Shown here piece after piece: positions 6,555 to 13,516 of a stretch of 15,404 bases of DNA. Both the position numbers and the translations under genes were made by a program. The notes under the pieces were generated by a model. That model saw nothing but the letters and a program-made list of their open reading frames with translations. It was not told the DNA's origin and made no database searches. The stretch is from NCBI GenBank assembly GCA_023262065.1, contig JALRDW010000268.1:1-15404 (forward strand). Direction: 5' to 3'. The first letter of the stretch is position 1. Every line of letters starts with the position of its first letter. Origin of the DNA: Acidimicrobiia bacterium. Its GTDB lineage: Bacteria > Actinomycetota > Acidimicrobiia > IMCC26256.

Positions 6555-8542
6555 TCGGACGCCGCGCGGCCGGCGCGCTCGCGGTGGTGCTCGCGGTCCT
6601 CGCTGCGCCGCTCGCGGCTGGGAGCCGGGCCGAGGCCGCCGGCCCGCGCGTCTCGATCGCCTTGCGGAGCCAACCGGCGTGGGCGAGCGCGGGCGACGAC
6701 GTGCGTCTCGGCCTCACCGTGCGCGGCGACGTGCGCGGGCTCGAGGTGCGCGCGGTCATCCACACGTACCTGACGACCCGCGCCGGATTCGACCGTGCCG
6801 TCACCGGATCACGCCTCGGCGGCATCGTCGGGACCGCGGCCGCCCCGGCCGACGCGCTCCCGTTCGGCACCCTCACGCTCCCGCTGCAGGATCCGGGGGC
6901 CGAACGCGACACGACCCGAATCCGCGTCCCCTTCCCCCGGGGTGGCCGGGCCGGGGTGTTCCCGGTCGCGGTCGAGGTGCGCAACCCGTCCACCGGCGAG
7001 CGCGCCGCGTCGTTCGTGACCTTCCTCACGATCGTGGCCCCCCTCGACGACGGCGCACCCGTCCTCGAGCCGCTGCGGGTCGCGTGGATCTGGCCGATCG
7101 TCGCCCCGCCGGCCACCGCCGACGACGGTCGCCGTTCGGAGGCCTTCGCCCGCACGATCGCGTCGGAGGGCCGGCTCGGGCGGATCGCCGCGGGGCTCGA
7201 CCGCACCGCATCGATCCCGATCACCCTGCAGTCGGACCCGGCGACCCTGCTGTCCTGGAGCGCGGCGACCGACGAGTCGGCCCGGGCCGGGTTCGCGCGC
7301 GTCCGGAGCGCCACCGCGGATCCGCAGCACGAGACGCTCGGCGCGACCTACACCCCGATCTCGATCCCGGCGTTCATCGCCGCCCAGCTCCCGGACCTCG
7401 CGGTGAACGAGCTCGACGCCGGGATCGTCGCGATGCGCAGTGCCACCGATCGACCCGTGAGCCCGCAGGTGACCGCGGCCCGGCCCCTCGATGCGGCAGC
7501 GCTGGCCCTGCTCACCCAGCACGGAGCGACGCGGGCGATCGTCAGCCCGCGCGACCTCGTGTCGACCGGGACCCCGAACCTCACCCCCGCCCGTCCCTTC
7601 ACGCTGAGCGCCGGTGGCACGACCCTGCCCGCCGTGCAGACCGACGACGCGCTCGCCGAACTGTTCGCCCGGCCCGCGACGTCCGCACTGCAGGCCGCCC
7701 GGTTGCTCAACGGCCTCGCACTCATCGCACTCGAGCTGCCCAGCCAGCGCCGGGGCGTCGTCGTGCAGGGCGCGCTGCGCTGGTCGCCCGCGACCGCCGC
7801 CCTCACCGATGTGGCCGAGGGCCTCGACGGCCACCCGCTCCTCGCCCCCACGACGGTGTCGGGCCTGTTCACCGACGTCCCGGTCGAACGCACCGGCAGC
7901 CGGGCCACCGTGCGCCGCCTCGCACCGGTCCGTCCGGGCCCGCTGCCGGTCGACCCCGCCGCGCTGCGGGCGACCCGCGAACGGGTGGACGCCTTCGCCG
8001 CGTTCGCGGGCAACGGCGAGACCACCCAGCAGGCCCAGGAGCACGTGCTCGTCGCACCGTCGTCGACCTGGGGCCCCCGGGAGGGGGCGGCGCAGCTCGC
8101 GGCGGCGAACACCACGATGGACGCGTTCATCGCCAAGGTCCGCGCGCCGGTGTCCCGCACGCTCACCCTCACCTCGCGCACCGGCGTCGTGCCGCTGTCC
8201 TTCCAGAACGACACCGGCCAGCCCCTGCAGGTCCGCCTGCGGCTGCGCAGTGATCGCCTCACCTTCCCGGACGGCAAGGAGCAGATCCTCGACCTGCCAC
8301 CGAACAACACCACGGTGCAGGTCCGGGTCAACACGACCTCGCCCGGTTCGTTCCCGCTGCTCCTGTCCGTGACCTCGGTCGACGGTCGCATCGTGATCGA
8401 ACGGACCCGCATCACCGTGCGCTCGAGCGTGGTGAGCGGCATCGGCATTGCGCTCACCGCGACGGCCGGCGTGTTCCTCGTGGTCTGGTGGGTCACCCAC
8501 TGGCGCCGCACCCGCCGTCGGCGGGTCGAGGTCGACGCGTGA
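6551..8542 (+). CDS. Secreted, C-terminally anchored DUF6049-like protein (Rv3909 counterpart by position)
   Basis: This 663-residue protein has an N-terminal signal peptide (basic RR, hydrophobic core LAVVLAVLAAPLAA, likely cut near A29/A30). A long extracytoplasmic part follows, with a C-proximal Ig/beta-sandwich-like section (VPLSFQNDTGQPLQVRLRLRS ... NNTTVQVRVNTTSPGSFPLLLSV). It ends in a single membrane span (about 628-649) and a short very basic tail (RRTRRRR). I assign it to the DUF6049 type because of this layout and its place directly before murJ, as with Rv3909 before mviN in M. tuberculosis (about 800 residues there, so this one is shorter). Both borders are GTGA overlaps (6551-6554 with GNAT, 8539-8542 with murJ), so synthesis is tightly coupled to the flippase. 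No catalytic motif is visible. A scaffold or regulatory role at the outer face of the flippase is an inference. Confidence 0.82.
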   Translation: MIGRRAAGALAVVLAVLAAPLAAGSRAEAAGPRVSIALRSQPAWASAGDDVRLGLTVRGDVRGLEVRAVIHTYLTTRAGFDRAVTGSRLGGIVGTAAAPADALPFGTLTLPLQDPGAERDTTRIRVPFPRGGRAGVFPVAVEVRNPSTGERAASFVTFLTIVAPLDDGAPVLEPLRVAWIWPIVAPPATADDGRRSEAFARTIASEGRLGRIAAGLDRTASIPITLQSDPATLLSWSAATDESARAGFARVRSATADPQHETLGATYTPISIPAFIAAQLPDLAVNELDAGIVAMRSATDRPVSPQVTAARPLDAAALALLTQHGATRAIVSPRDLVSTGTPNLTPARPFTLSAGGTTLPAVQTDDALAELFARPATSALQAARLLNGLALIALELPSQRRGVVVQGALRWSPATAALTDVAEGLDGHPLLAPTTVSGLFTDVPVERTGSRATVRRLAPVRPGPLPVDPAALRATRERVDAFAAFAGNGETTQQAQEHVLVAPSSTWGPREGAAQLAAANTTMDAFIAKVRAPVSRTLTLTSRTGVVPLSFQNDTGQPLQVRLRLRSDRLTFPDGKEQILDLPPNNTTVQVRVNTTSPGSFPLLLSVTSVDGRIVIERTRITVRSSVVSGIGIALTATAGVFLVVWWVTHWRRTRRRRVEVDA

Positions 8543-10164
8543 CCGACCCGACGCCCCGGCCCGTCGAGGCGGCCCCGCGCCGCCAGCTCGCCCGCAGCGG
8601 GATCGCCGTCGCCGCGGGCACCGCCCTCTCACGGATCACCGGGTTCATCCGGGTCGCCGCGCTCGCCGCGCTCGGGTTCGCCCGCCTCACCGACGTCTAC
8701 AACATCTCCAACTCGACGCCCAACATCGTCTACGAGCTGCTGCTCGGCGGCATCCTCACCGCTTCCCTCGTCCCACTCTTCGTCGAGTACCACCAGCACG
8801 ACGACGATCGCGCGGTCGACGCGATCACGACCGTTGCGATGGTCGCCCTCGTCGCGGTGTCCGCGCTCGGGGTCGTGTTCGCACCGGTCATCGCGGGCGT
8901 GTACACCTCACGGCTCTCCGGTGACGTCGCCGCGCAGCAGGCGCTCATGACCGACCTGCTGCGCATGCTCATGCCGCAGATCCTCTTCTACGGCATGACC
9001 GCACTGTTCACCGCGATGCTCAACGCGCGACGCCGTTTCGCGGCGGCGGCGTTCGCGCCCGCGCTCAACAACCTCGTCGTCATCGGCGTGCTGCTGGCCC
9101 TGCCCGGTCTCGCGCCCGGTCGGGAGACGGTGCCGAGCGTGCTCGACCACCCGAGCGAGAAGTGGCTGCTCGGACTCGGGACCACCCTCGGCGTCGTGGT
9201 GATGACGGTGGTCCTGTGGCCCGCACTGCGACGGGCCGGCGTGCGACTGCGGCTGGTCTGGGACATCCGCCACCCGGCGGTCCGTCGTCTGGCCCGGCTC
9301 TCGGGGTGGACCGTGGGGTACGCGATCGCCAACCAGATCGCGTTCTGGGTCGTGCTCGTGCTCTCGTACCGCACGTCGGGGGACACCTCCTCGTACCTCG
9401 CGGCCTTCACCTTCTTCCAACTCCCGCACGGACTGCTCACGGTGTCGGTCATGACCGTCGTCGGTCCCGAACTCGCGCGCGCCGCCATCGCCGGCGATGA
9501 GGGTGCGTTCCGTCGGCGCTTCGCGTCGGGACTGCGGGTCATCGGGCTCGTCGTGATCCCGGCGGGAGCGCTCATGGTCGTGCTCGCCCGGCCGATCATC
9601 ACCGGCGCGCTCGACTACGGGAACTTCACCGCGGCCTCGGTCACCACCACGGCGGGCACCCTCGCCTGGTTCGGCGTGGGCCTGTTCGCGTTCTCCGCGT
9701 ACCTCTACACCGTTCGCGGCATGTACGCGCAGCTCGACACACGCACCCCGTTCCTCGTGAACCTGCTCGAGAACGCGATCAACATCGGCCTCGCCGTGGC
9801 GCTCTACCCGCACCTCGGCGTGCGCGGGCTCGCGATCTCGTGGAGCGTGGCGTACTCGGTGGCGGCGATCGTGGCCTGGGTGGTCCTCGACCGCCGCGTC
9901 GGCGGGCTCGAGGGACCGCGGACGCTCGGCGTGTTCGCCCGCGTGCTCGTCGCCACGGCGCTCGGGGCTGCGACGGCCTGGGGCGTGGATCGCCTCATCG
10001 ACCCGGCGACCGCGCCGGCCGCCATCCTCACCGTGGTCGTGGGGGGACTCGCCGGGCTCGCCGTGGCGGTGGGCGGCGCAGCGGCCCTCGGTGTCCCCGA
10101 GATCACGGAACTCCGCACGACTCTCACCCGCAGCCCCCGTCCGGGTGGTATGACGTCCGGGTGA
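8539..10164 (+). CDS. murJ: Lipid II flippase MurJ (MviN)
   Basis: This 541-residue integral membrane protein of the MOP superfamily moves lipid-linked peptidoglycan precursor to the outer face of the membrane. The N terminus carries the family signature ALSRITGFIRVAALAALG, with R32 and R38 matching the functionally important R18 and R24 of E. coli MurJ. NSTPNIVYELLLGGILTASLVPLF then follows, and about 14 hydrophobic spans run to near residue 530. The equivalent of the E. coli R52 position is not arginine in this segment, as is common outside proteobacteria. The GTG at 8539 overlaps the preceding stop (GTGA); an upstream extension would overlap the previous gene with no support. Unlike mycobacterial MviN (about 1,180 residues), the protein ends shortly after the last span and has no pseudokinase or extracellular tail. 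Identification is secure. Confidence 0.95.
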   Translation: MTDPTPRPVEAAPRRQLARSGIAVAAGTALSRITGFIRVAALAALGFARLTDVYNISNSTPNIVYELLLGGILTASLVPLFVEYHQHDDDRAVDAITTVAMVALVAVSALGVVFAPVIAGVYTSRLSGDVAAQQALMTDLLRMLMPQILFYGMTALFTAMLNARRRFAAAAFAPALNNLVVIGVLLALPGLAPGRETVPSVLDHPSEKWLLGLGTTLGVVVMTVVLWPALRRAGVRLRLVWDIRHPAVRRLARLSGWTVGYAIANQIAFWVVLVLSYRTSGDTSSYLAAFTFFQLPHGLLTVSVMTVVGPELARAAIAGDEGAFRRRFASGLRVIGLVVIPAGALMVVLARPIITGALDYGNFTAASVTTTAGTLAWFGVGLFAFSAYLYTVRGMYAQLDTRTPFLVNLLENAINIGLAVALYPHLGVRGLAISWSVAYSVAAIVAWVVLDRRVGGLEGPRTLGVFARVLVATALGAATAWGVDRLIDPATAPAAILTVVVGGLAGLAVAVGGAAALGVPEITELRTTLTRSPRPGGMTSG

Positions 10165-10167
10165 GCG

Positions 10168-10185
10168 GATCGTTCCCGAACGATC
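10168..10185. promoter_or_regulatory. Perfect 8-bp dyad between murJ and degV
   Basis: GATCGTTC-CC-GAACGATC is a perfect inverted repeat beginning 4 bases after the murJ stop and 43 bases before the degV start. As DNA it resembles an operator; as RNA it could form a 7-bp stem with a CCCG loop, but no T-run follows. The role is undecided. Confidence 0.4.
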
Positions 10186-10228
10186 GGACCCGACCGGGCG
10201 AACGCCCCGACCTCGAGAGGGAGACCCC

Positions 10229-11065
10229 GTGACCATCCGCATCGTCACCGACAGCGCCTGCGACCTGCCCGACGAGCTCGTCCGGGCCCACGGCATCGAG
10301 GTGGTGCCGCTCAGCATCACGTTCGGCGACGAGACCCTCGTCGACCGGGAGCAGCTCGGTGTCGACGAGTTCTGGACCCGGCTCACGACGATGAAGGGGG
10401 TCCCGCAGACCGCTGCACCCTCGATCGGTGCGTTCGAGCAGGCGTTCCGCAGGCTCATCGCCGAGGGTGCGACCGGCATCGTGTGCGTGAACCTGGCGTC
10501 CGCCCTCTCGGCCACGATGCAGTCGGCCGAGCTCGCGGCCCGCTCCGTCACCGACGTGCCGATCGAGGTCATCGACTCCGAGAGCGCGACCATCGGCATC
10601 GGACTCATGGCCGTCGCCGCCGCCCGCCTCGCCGAGCAGGGCGCGGACCTCGCCACCGTGACCGCGGCGGTGCGCAGCCAGGTCGCCCGCACCCGCATCT
10701 TCGGCGCGCTCGACACCCTCGAGTTCCTCAAGCGCGGTGGTCGCGTCGGCGCGGCGAAGGCCCTCGTCGGCGAGGTGTTGTCGGTGAAGCCGTGCATCAC
10801 CGTGCGCGGCGGGAAGATCGACGAGGCCGGCAAGGTGCGGACCCGATCGAAGGCCCTCGCCTGGCTGCTCGGCGCGCTCGACCAGGCGAAGGACCCCGAG
10901 CTGCTCATGGTGTTCCACGGTCTGGCCGAGGACGCACCGGAGTTCATCGAGAAGGTGCAGGCGCGCTTCCCGGGCGTGGAGCTGGTGACCGGTGTGCTCG
11001 GACCCGTGGTCGGCACCCACACCGGTCCGCGGGCCATCGGTGTCGGCTGGGTCGAATCCGCCTGA
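10229..11065 (+). CDS. DegV-family fatty-acid-binding protein
   Basis: This 278-residue two-domain protein belongs to the DegV/FakB type, which binds a fatty acid and in firmicutes presents it to a kinase (FakA) for phosphorylation. Visible hallmarks are TDSACDLP near the N terminus, the ligand-binding PQTAAPSIGAFEQAF, LASALSATMQSAELA, VIDSESATIGIGL, FGALDTLEFLKRGGRVG and the closing GPVVGTHTGPRAIGVGW. The GTG at 10229 has a purine-rich GAGAGGGAGA just upstream (10215-10224). The gene follows murJ by 64 bases and precedes the membrane protein gene by 40. No FakA/DhaK-like kinase gene lies in the window, so the partner would be elsewhere. Family assignment is secure; the physiological role in this organism is not. 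Confidence 0.93.
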   Translation: MTIRIVTDSACDLPDELVRAHGIEVVPLSITFGDETLVDREQLGVDEFWTRLTTMKGVPQTAAPSIGAFEQAFRRLIAEGATGIVCVNLASALSATMQSAELAARSVTDVPIEVIDSESATIGIGLMAVAAARLAEQGADLATVTAAVRSQVARTRIFGALDTLEFLKRGGRVGAAKALVGEVLSVKPCITVRGGKIDEAGKVRTRSKALAWLLGALDQAKDPELLMVFHGLAEDAPEFIEKVQARFPGVELVTGVLGPVVGTHTGPRAIGVGWVESA

Positions 11066-11089
11066 CCGCGACGAACGCGATCGCGCGTC

Positions 11090-11095
11090 TACCGT
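11090..11095 (+). promoter_or_regulatory. Possible -10 box before the 217-aa membrane protein
   Basis: TACCGT ends 10 bases before the ATG at 11106. There is no Shine-Dalgarno in between, so a very short or absent leader is plausible. A perfect CGCGATCGCG palindrome (11076-11085) lies just upstream. Confidence 0.35.
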
Positions 11096-11105
11096 CGCGG
11101 ATCGC

Positions 11106-11759
11106 ATGAGCACCGACGCCACCCTCCCCTTCGGCGACGACACCGACGACGCCGTCCTCGCGATGCTCGACGGCCGTCTGGCCGAGTTCGCCGCGGGCCG
11201 CGGGCTCACCGAGGCCGAGGTGCGGGACCGACTCGAGCGGTGGCCGGGCCTCGGATCCCGCATCTCGACCGTGGTGGCCGCCCGGCGCGGGACGCGTCCG
11301 GCGTGGCGCCGCCCCCGCAACCTCGGCGTCATCGCGGGCGCGATCATCGCCGCCGTCGTCGTCGTCGCCTTCGCGGTCGTGCTGCTCACCGGGTCGGAGG
11401 ACGAACCCGCCGCGAAGGCGAAGGGCGCGCACTCGCACGTCATGGACTCCTACATCGGGTCGGTCGGTGAGATCGGGACCGACGAGGCGCTGCGTACCGC
11501 GATCGTGCGCCGGGGCCGGGTCGACGCGGGCCTCGCCGCGGATCCCACGGCGACGAGCCTGCTCAACGGATCGGGCCTGTCGATCGCCGCTGAACGGTGC
11601 GTGCGCGTGAACCTCCCCGGGCGCACGGTGAGCCTGCTCGCGACAGGCACCTGGCAGGAGCAGCCGGCCGTGGTCTACGTGGCCGATGTCACCGGTGCCC
11701 GTGTCGCCTTCGTGAGCGATCTGGCGGGTTGCGCCATCCTCTACTCCCTGCGCCTCTGA
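11106..11759 (+). CDS. Single-span membrane protein of anti-sigma-like topology, function unknown
   Basis: I do not recognise a named family in this 217-residue protein. An acidic then amphipathic cytoplasmic part (1-70, with helix LTEAEVRDRLERW) and a basic stretch (RRGTRPAWRRPRN) precede one hydrophobic span (about 73-94, very Val/Ala-rich). An extracytoplasmic domain of about 120 residues follows, with only two cysteines (C165, C209) that could form a disulfide. The layout and place between murJ and trxB match the anti-sigma factor RsmA of M. tuberculosis (Rv3912, next to sigM). However, there is no HxxxCxxC zinc anti-sigma motif in the cytoplasmic part and no sigma factor gene nearby. An upstream extension of the frame overlaps degV and is rejected; the ATG at 11106 has a -10-like box close upstream. 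Role unknown; degenerate anti-sigma or envelope sensor are possible readings. Confidence 0.72.
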   Translation: MSTDATLPFGDDTDDAVLAMLDGRLAEFAAGRGLTEAEVRDRLERWPGLGSRISTVVAARRGTRPAWRRPRNLGVIAGAIIAAVVVVAFAVVLLTGSEDEPAAKAKGAHSHVMDSYIGSVGEIGTDEALRTAIVRRGRVDAGLAADPTATSLLNGSGLSIAAERCVRVNLPGRTVSLLATGTWQEQPAVVYVADVTGARVAFVSDLAGCAILYSLRL

Positions 11760-11790
11760 CCCGGCCGGGCACGGCTCGACCGCCGACGGG

Positions 11791-11796
11791 TACGCT
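11791..11796 (+). promoter_or_regulatory. Possible -10 box before the 97-aa gene and trxB
   Basis: TACGCT in the 77-base gap between two genes would give a leader of about 35 bases to the ATG at 11837. No clear -35 is seen at 17-18 bases upstream. Confidence 0.3.
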
Positions 11797-11836
11797 CCGG
11801 CGCTGCGGAACCGCGAGCCCAAGGAGCGCCGCCGTC

Positions 11837-12130
11837 ATGGCCGAGTGGAGTGATACCGCCGTCGAGACGATCGAGAAGGTCGTCGTCGGCATCCGGGACA
11901 AGGCGGTCGTCCCCGCCGAGCGCGCCTCGCGCATGATCGTGTTCGGACTCTTCGTCACGATCCTCGCCCTCACCGCGTTCACGTTGCTCCTGGTCGGCCT
12001 GCACCGCGTGCTCGGCATCCCGCTCCCGGTGTGGGCGGCGTGGATCGTCGAGGGGATCCTGCTCTCCCTGCTCGGGTACGTCGTGTGGAGGCAGCGGTCG
12101 CGGTTCGCGCAGGCGGACGCCGATGCCTGA
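11837..12130 (+). CDS. Small two-span membrane protein, function unknown
   Basis: This 97-residue protein has a charged N-terminal helix (AEWSDTAVETIEKVVVGIRDK), two hydrophobic spans (about 33-55 and 63-83) and a short basic then acidic tail. The ATG at 11837 is preceded by a good AAGGAG at 11821-11826, and longer frames upstream lack support. Its last 8 bases overlap the start of trxB (ATG at 12123), so the two are probably translated from one message and coupled. The hairpin topology is reminiscent of holin-like or DUF1469-like small membrane proteins, but I see no motif that settles this. It appears to be a genuine gene because of the ribosome binding site, composition and overlap with trxB. 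Confidence 0.75.
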   Translation: MAEWSDTAVETIEKVVVGIRDKAVVPAERASRMIVFGLFVTILALTAFTLLLVGLHRVLGIPLPVWAAWIVEGILLSLLGYVVWRQRSRFAQADADA

Positions 12131-13049
12131 GGTCCGTGACGTCCTCATCGTCGGGTCGGGTCCGGCCGGCCTCACCGCCGCCATCTACACCGCGCGCGCC
12201 AACCTGCGCCCCATCGTCATCGAAGGTTTCTCCTCCGGCGGTCAGCTCATGCTCACGACCGAGGTCGAGAACTTCCCCGGGTTCCCCGAGGGCATCATGG
12301 GGCCCGAACTCATGACGAACATGCGGGCCCAGGCCGAGCGGTTCGGGGCGGAGTTCATCACCGCGAACGCGGACCGGATCGACGTCACCTCCTCCCCGTT
12401 CGGCGCGTGGGTGGGCAACGACGAGTACCGCGGCCGGGCCATGATCATCTCGACCGGCGCGACCGCCCGCATGCTCGGCATCGAGGGGGAGGCCGGCCTC
12501 GTCGGGCGCGGCGTCTCCACCTGCGCGACCTGCGACGGCTTCTTCTTCCGCGACCACGAGATCGTGGTCGTCGGTGGCGGCGACTCCGCGCTCGAGGAGG
12601 CGAGCTTCCTCACGAAGTTCGCGAGCAGGGTCACGCTCGTGCACCGTCGCGACGAGTTCCGCGCCTCGAAGATCATGCAGGACCGTGCGTTCGCCAACCC
12701 GAAGATCGAGGTGGCCTGGAACAGCGTGGTCGACTCGCTCATCGGCACCGACAAGCTCGAGGGCGTCGTGCTGCGGGACACCGTCACCGGTGCGACGCGA
12801 CGGCTCGACGCCACGGGCCTCTTCATCGCGATCGGCCACGACCCGACCACCGAGTTGTTCCGCGGCCACCTCACGCTCGACGGCGACGGATACATCGTGA
12901 CCGCACCGGACTCGACGCTCACGAGCGTCGACGGCGTGTTCGCCGCGGGCGACGTGCAGGACCACGTCTACCGTCAGGCCATCACCGCCGCCGGGTCCGG
13001 CTGCATGGCCGCGATCGAGGCCGAGCGCTGGCTCGCCGCCCACGAGTGA
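12123..13049 (+). CDS. trxB: Thioredoxin reductase (NADPH)
   Basis: This 308-residue flavoenzyme reduces thioredoxin with NADPH in the cytoplasm. The FAD dinucleotide motif is IVGSGPAGLTAAIYTARA near the N terminus. The redox-active CATC (C134-C137, in STCATCDGFFF) matches the low-molecular-weight bacterial class. The NADPH site VVVGGGDSALEEASFL and the HRRDEFRASK stretch, which contacts the NADPH phosphate, follow. The C-terminal FAD segment GVFAAGDVQDHVYRQAITAAGSGCMAAIEAE is complete. The ATG at 12123 overlaps the small membrane protein gene by 8 bases, with AGGCGGA upstream. trxA follows after a 137-base gap with its own promoter signals. This trxB-trxA order is the same as trxB2-trxC in M. 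tuberculosis. Identification is secure. Confidence 0.97.
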   Translation: MPEVRDVLIVGSGPAGLTAAIYTARANLRPIVIEGFSSGGQLMLTTEVENFPGFPEGIMGPELMTNMRAQAERFGAEFITANADRIDVTSSPFGAWVGNDEYRGRAMIISTGATARMLGIEGEAGLVGRGVSTCATCDGFFFRDHEIVVVGGGDSALEEASFLTKFASRVTLVHRRDEFRASKIMQDRAFANPKIEVAWNSVVDSLIGTDKLEGVVLRDTVTGATRRLDATGLFIAIGHDPTTELFRGHLTLDGDGYIVTAPDSTLTSVDGVFAAGDVQDHVYRQAITAAGSGCMAAIEAERWLAAHE

Positions 13050-13051
13050 GT

Positions 13052-13084
13052 CTGTAACCGGCATTCGCCTATCACCGGTTACAG
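13052..13084. terminator. 10-bp inverted repeat downstream of trxB
   Basis: CTGTAACCGG (13052-13061) and CCGGTTACAG (13075-13084) pair perfectly around a 13-base loop, starting 2 bases after the trxB stop. There is no T-run, so this could be a Rho-independent-like terminator of the actinobacterial kind lacking a U tract, or a protein-binding operator next to the promoter that follows. Confidence 0.45.
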
Positions 13085-13087
13085 CGC

Positions 13088-13116
13088 GGGAATACGGGAC
13101 CCGGTCGCGGCCGTTG
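13088..13116 (+). promoter_or_regulatory. Candidate SigR/SigH-type thiol-stress promoter of trxA
   Basis: GGGAATA (13088-13094), 17 bases, then CGTTG (13112-13116) matches the known SigR (Streptomyces) / SigH (Mycobacterium) consensus of GGAAT plus GTT at about 18-19 bases. Start of transcription would be near 13123. Trx genes are classical members of these regulons, which supports the call; no sigma gene of this class is in the window. Confidence 0.65.
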
Positions 13117-13124
13117 GGCTCCGG

Positions 13125-13130
13125 TACGAT
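13125..13130 (+). promoter_or_regulatory. Possible housekeeping -10 box of trxA
   Basis: TACGAT fits TANNNT and would start transcription near 13137, about 50 bases before the trxA start codon. No good -35 is seen. It would give a second, constitutive promoter beside the thiol-stress candidate. Confidence 0.4.
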
Positions 13131-13186
13131 CCCCCATCCACCCGCGCGTCGGAACGTCCGGCGCCCGCCCACGTGAAAGGTCCGAC

Positions 13187-13516
13187 GTGTCCGACTCCAC
13201 CGTCACCATGACCGATGCCACCTTCGACGAGACCGTCGGCGCGGCGTCGACCCCGATCCTCGTCGACTTCTGGGCCGAGTGGTGCGGGCCCTGCAAGATG
13301 ATCGCCCCGGTCCTCGACGAGATCGCGACCGAGCAGGCCGGCCGGATCACCATCGGCAAGCTCAACATCGACGACAACCCGGACGCCGCCCGTCGGTACG
13401 ACGTCATGAGCATCCCGACGCTGCTCGTCTTCAAGGACGGCGCGCCGGTGAAGCGCATCGTCGGCGCGAAGGGCAAGGCCCAGCTCCTCCAGGACCTCGC
13501 CGAGTTCATCGGGTGA
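13187..13516 (+). CDS. trxA: Thioredoxin
   Basis: This 109-residue cytoplasmic thioredoxin is a dithiol donor for reductases and a general disulfide reductant, recycled by the TrxB encoded upstream. The active site WCGPCK has cysteines at 33 and 36 and sits in VDFWAEWCGPCKMIAPVLDEIA. The cis-proline motif SIPTLLVF and the final KAQLLQDLAEFI helix are intact, and length is normal. The GTG start at 13187 has GAAAGG (13175-13180) 6 bases upstream. The stop overlaps the next gene by GTGA (13513-13516), so trxA and the CwlM-like gene are translationally coupled. The 5' region carries a SigR-like promoter and a second -10 box. Identification is secure. Confidence 0.97.
   Translation: MSDSTVTMTDATFDETVGAASTPILVDFWAEWCGPCKMIAPVLDEIATEQAGRITIGKLNIDDNPDAARRYDVMSIPTLLVFKDGAPVKRIVGAKGKAQLLQDLAEFIG

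Noticed and set aside
10168..10185. Dyad before degV as a LexA (SOS) box
   Set aside because: The half-sites are in the opposite order (GTTC then GAAC, 2-base centre) to the actinobacterial GAAC-N4-GTTC box.
11106..11759. Calling the 217-aa membrane protein RsmA
   Set aside because: Position and topology fit, but the zinc anti-sigma motif and a neighbouring sigma gene are missing, so a name would be overreach.
13165..13180. CCCACGTGAAAGG as a possible parS site near parB
   Set aside because: Only the CACGTGAAA half of the 16-base parS palindrome matches; the left half and last two bases do not, and it overlaps the trxA ribosome binding site.
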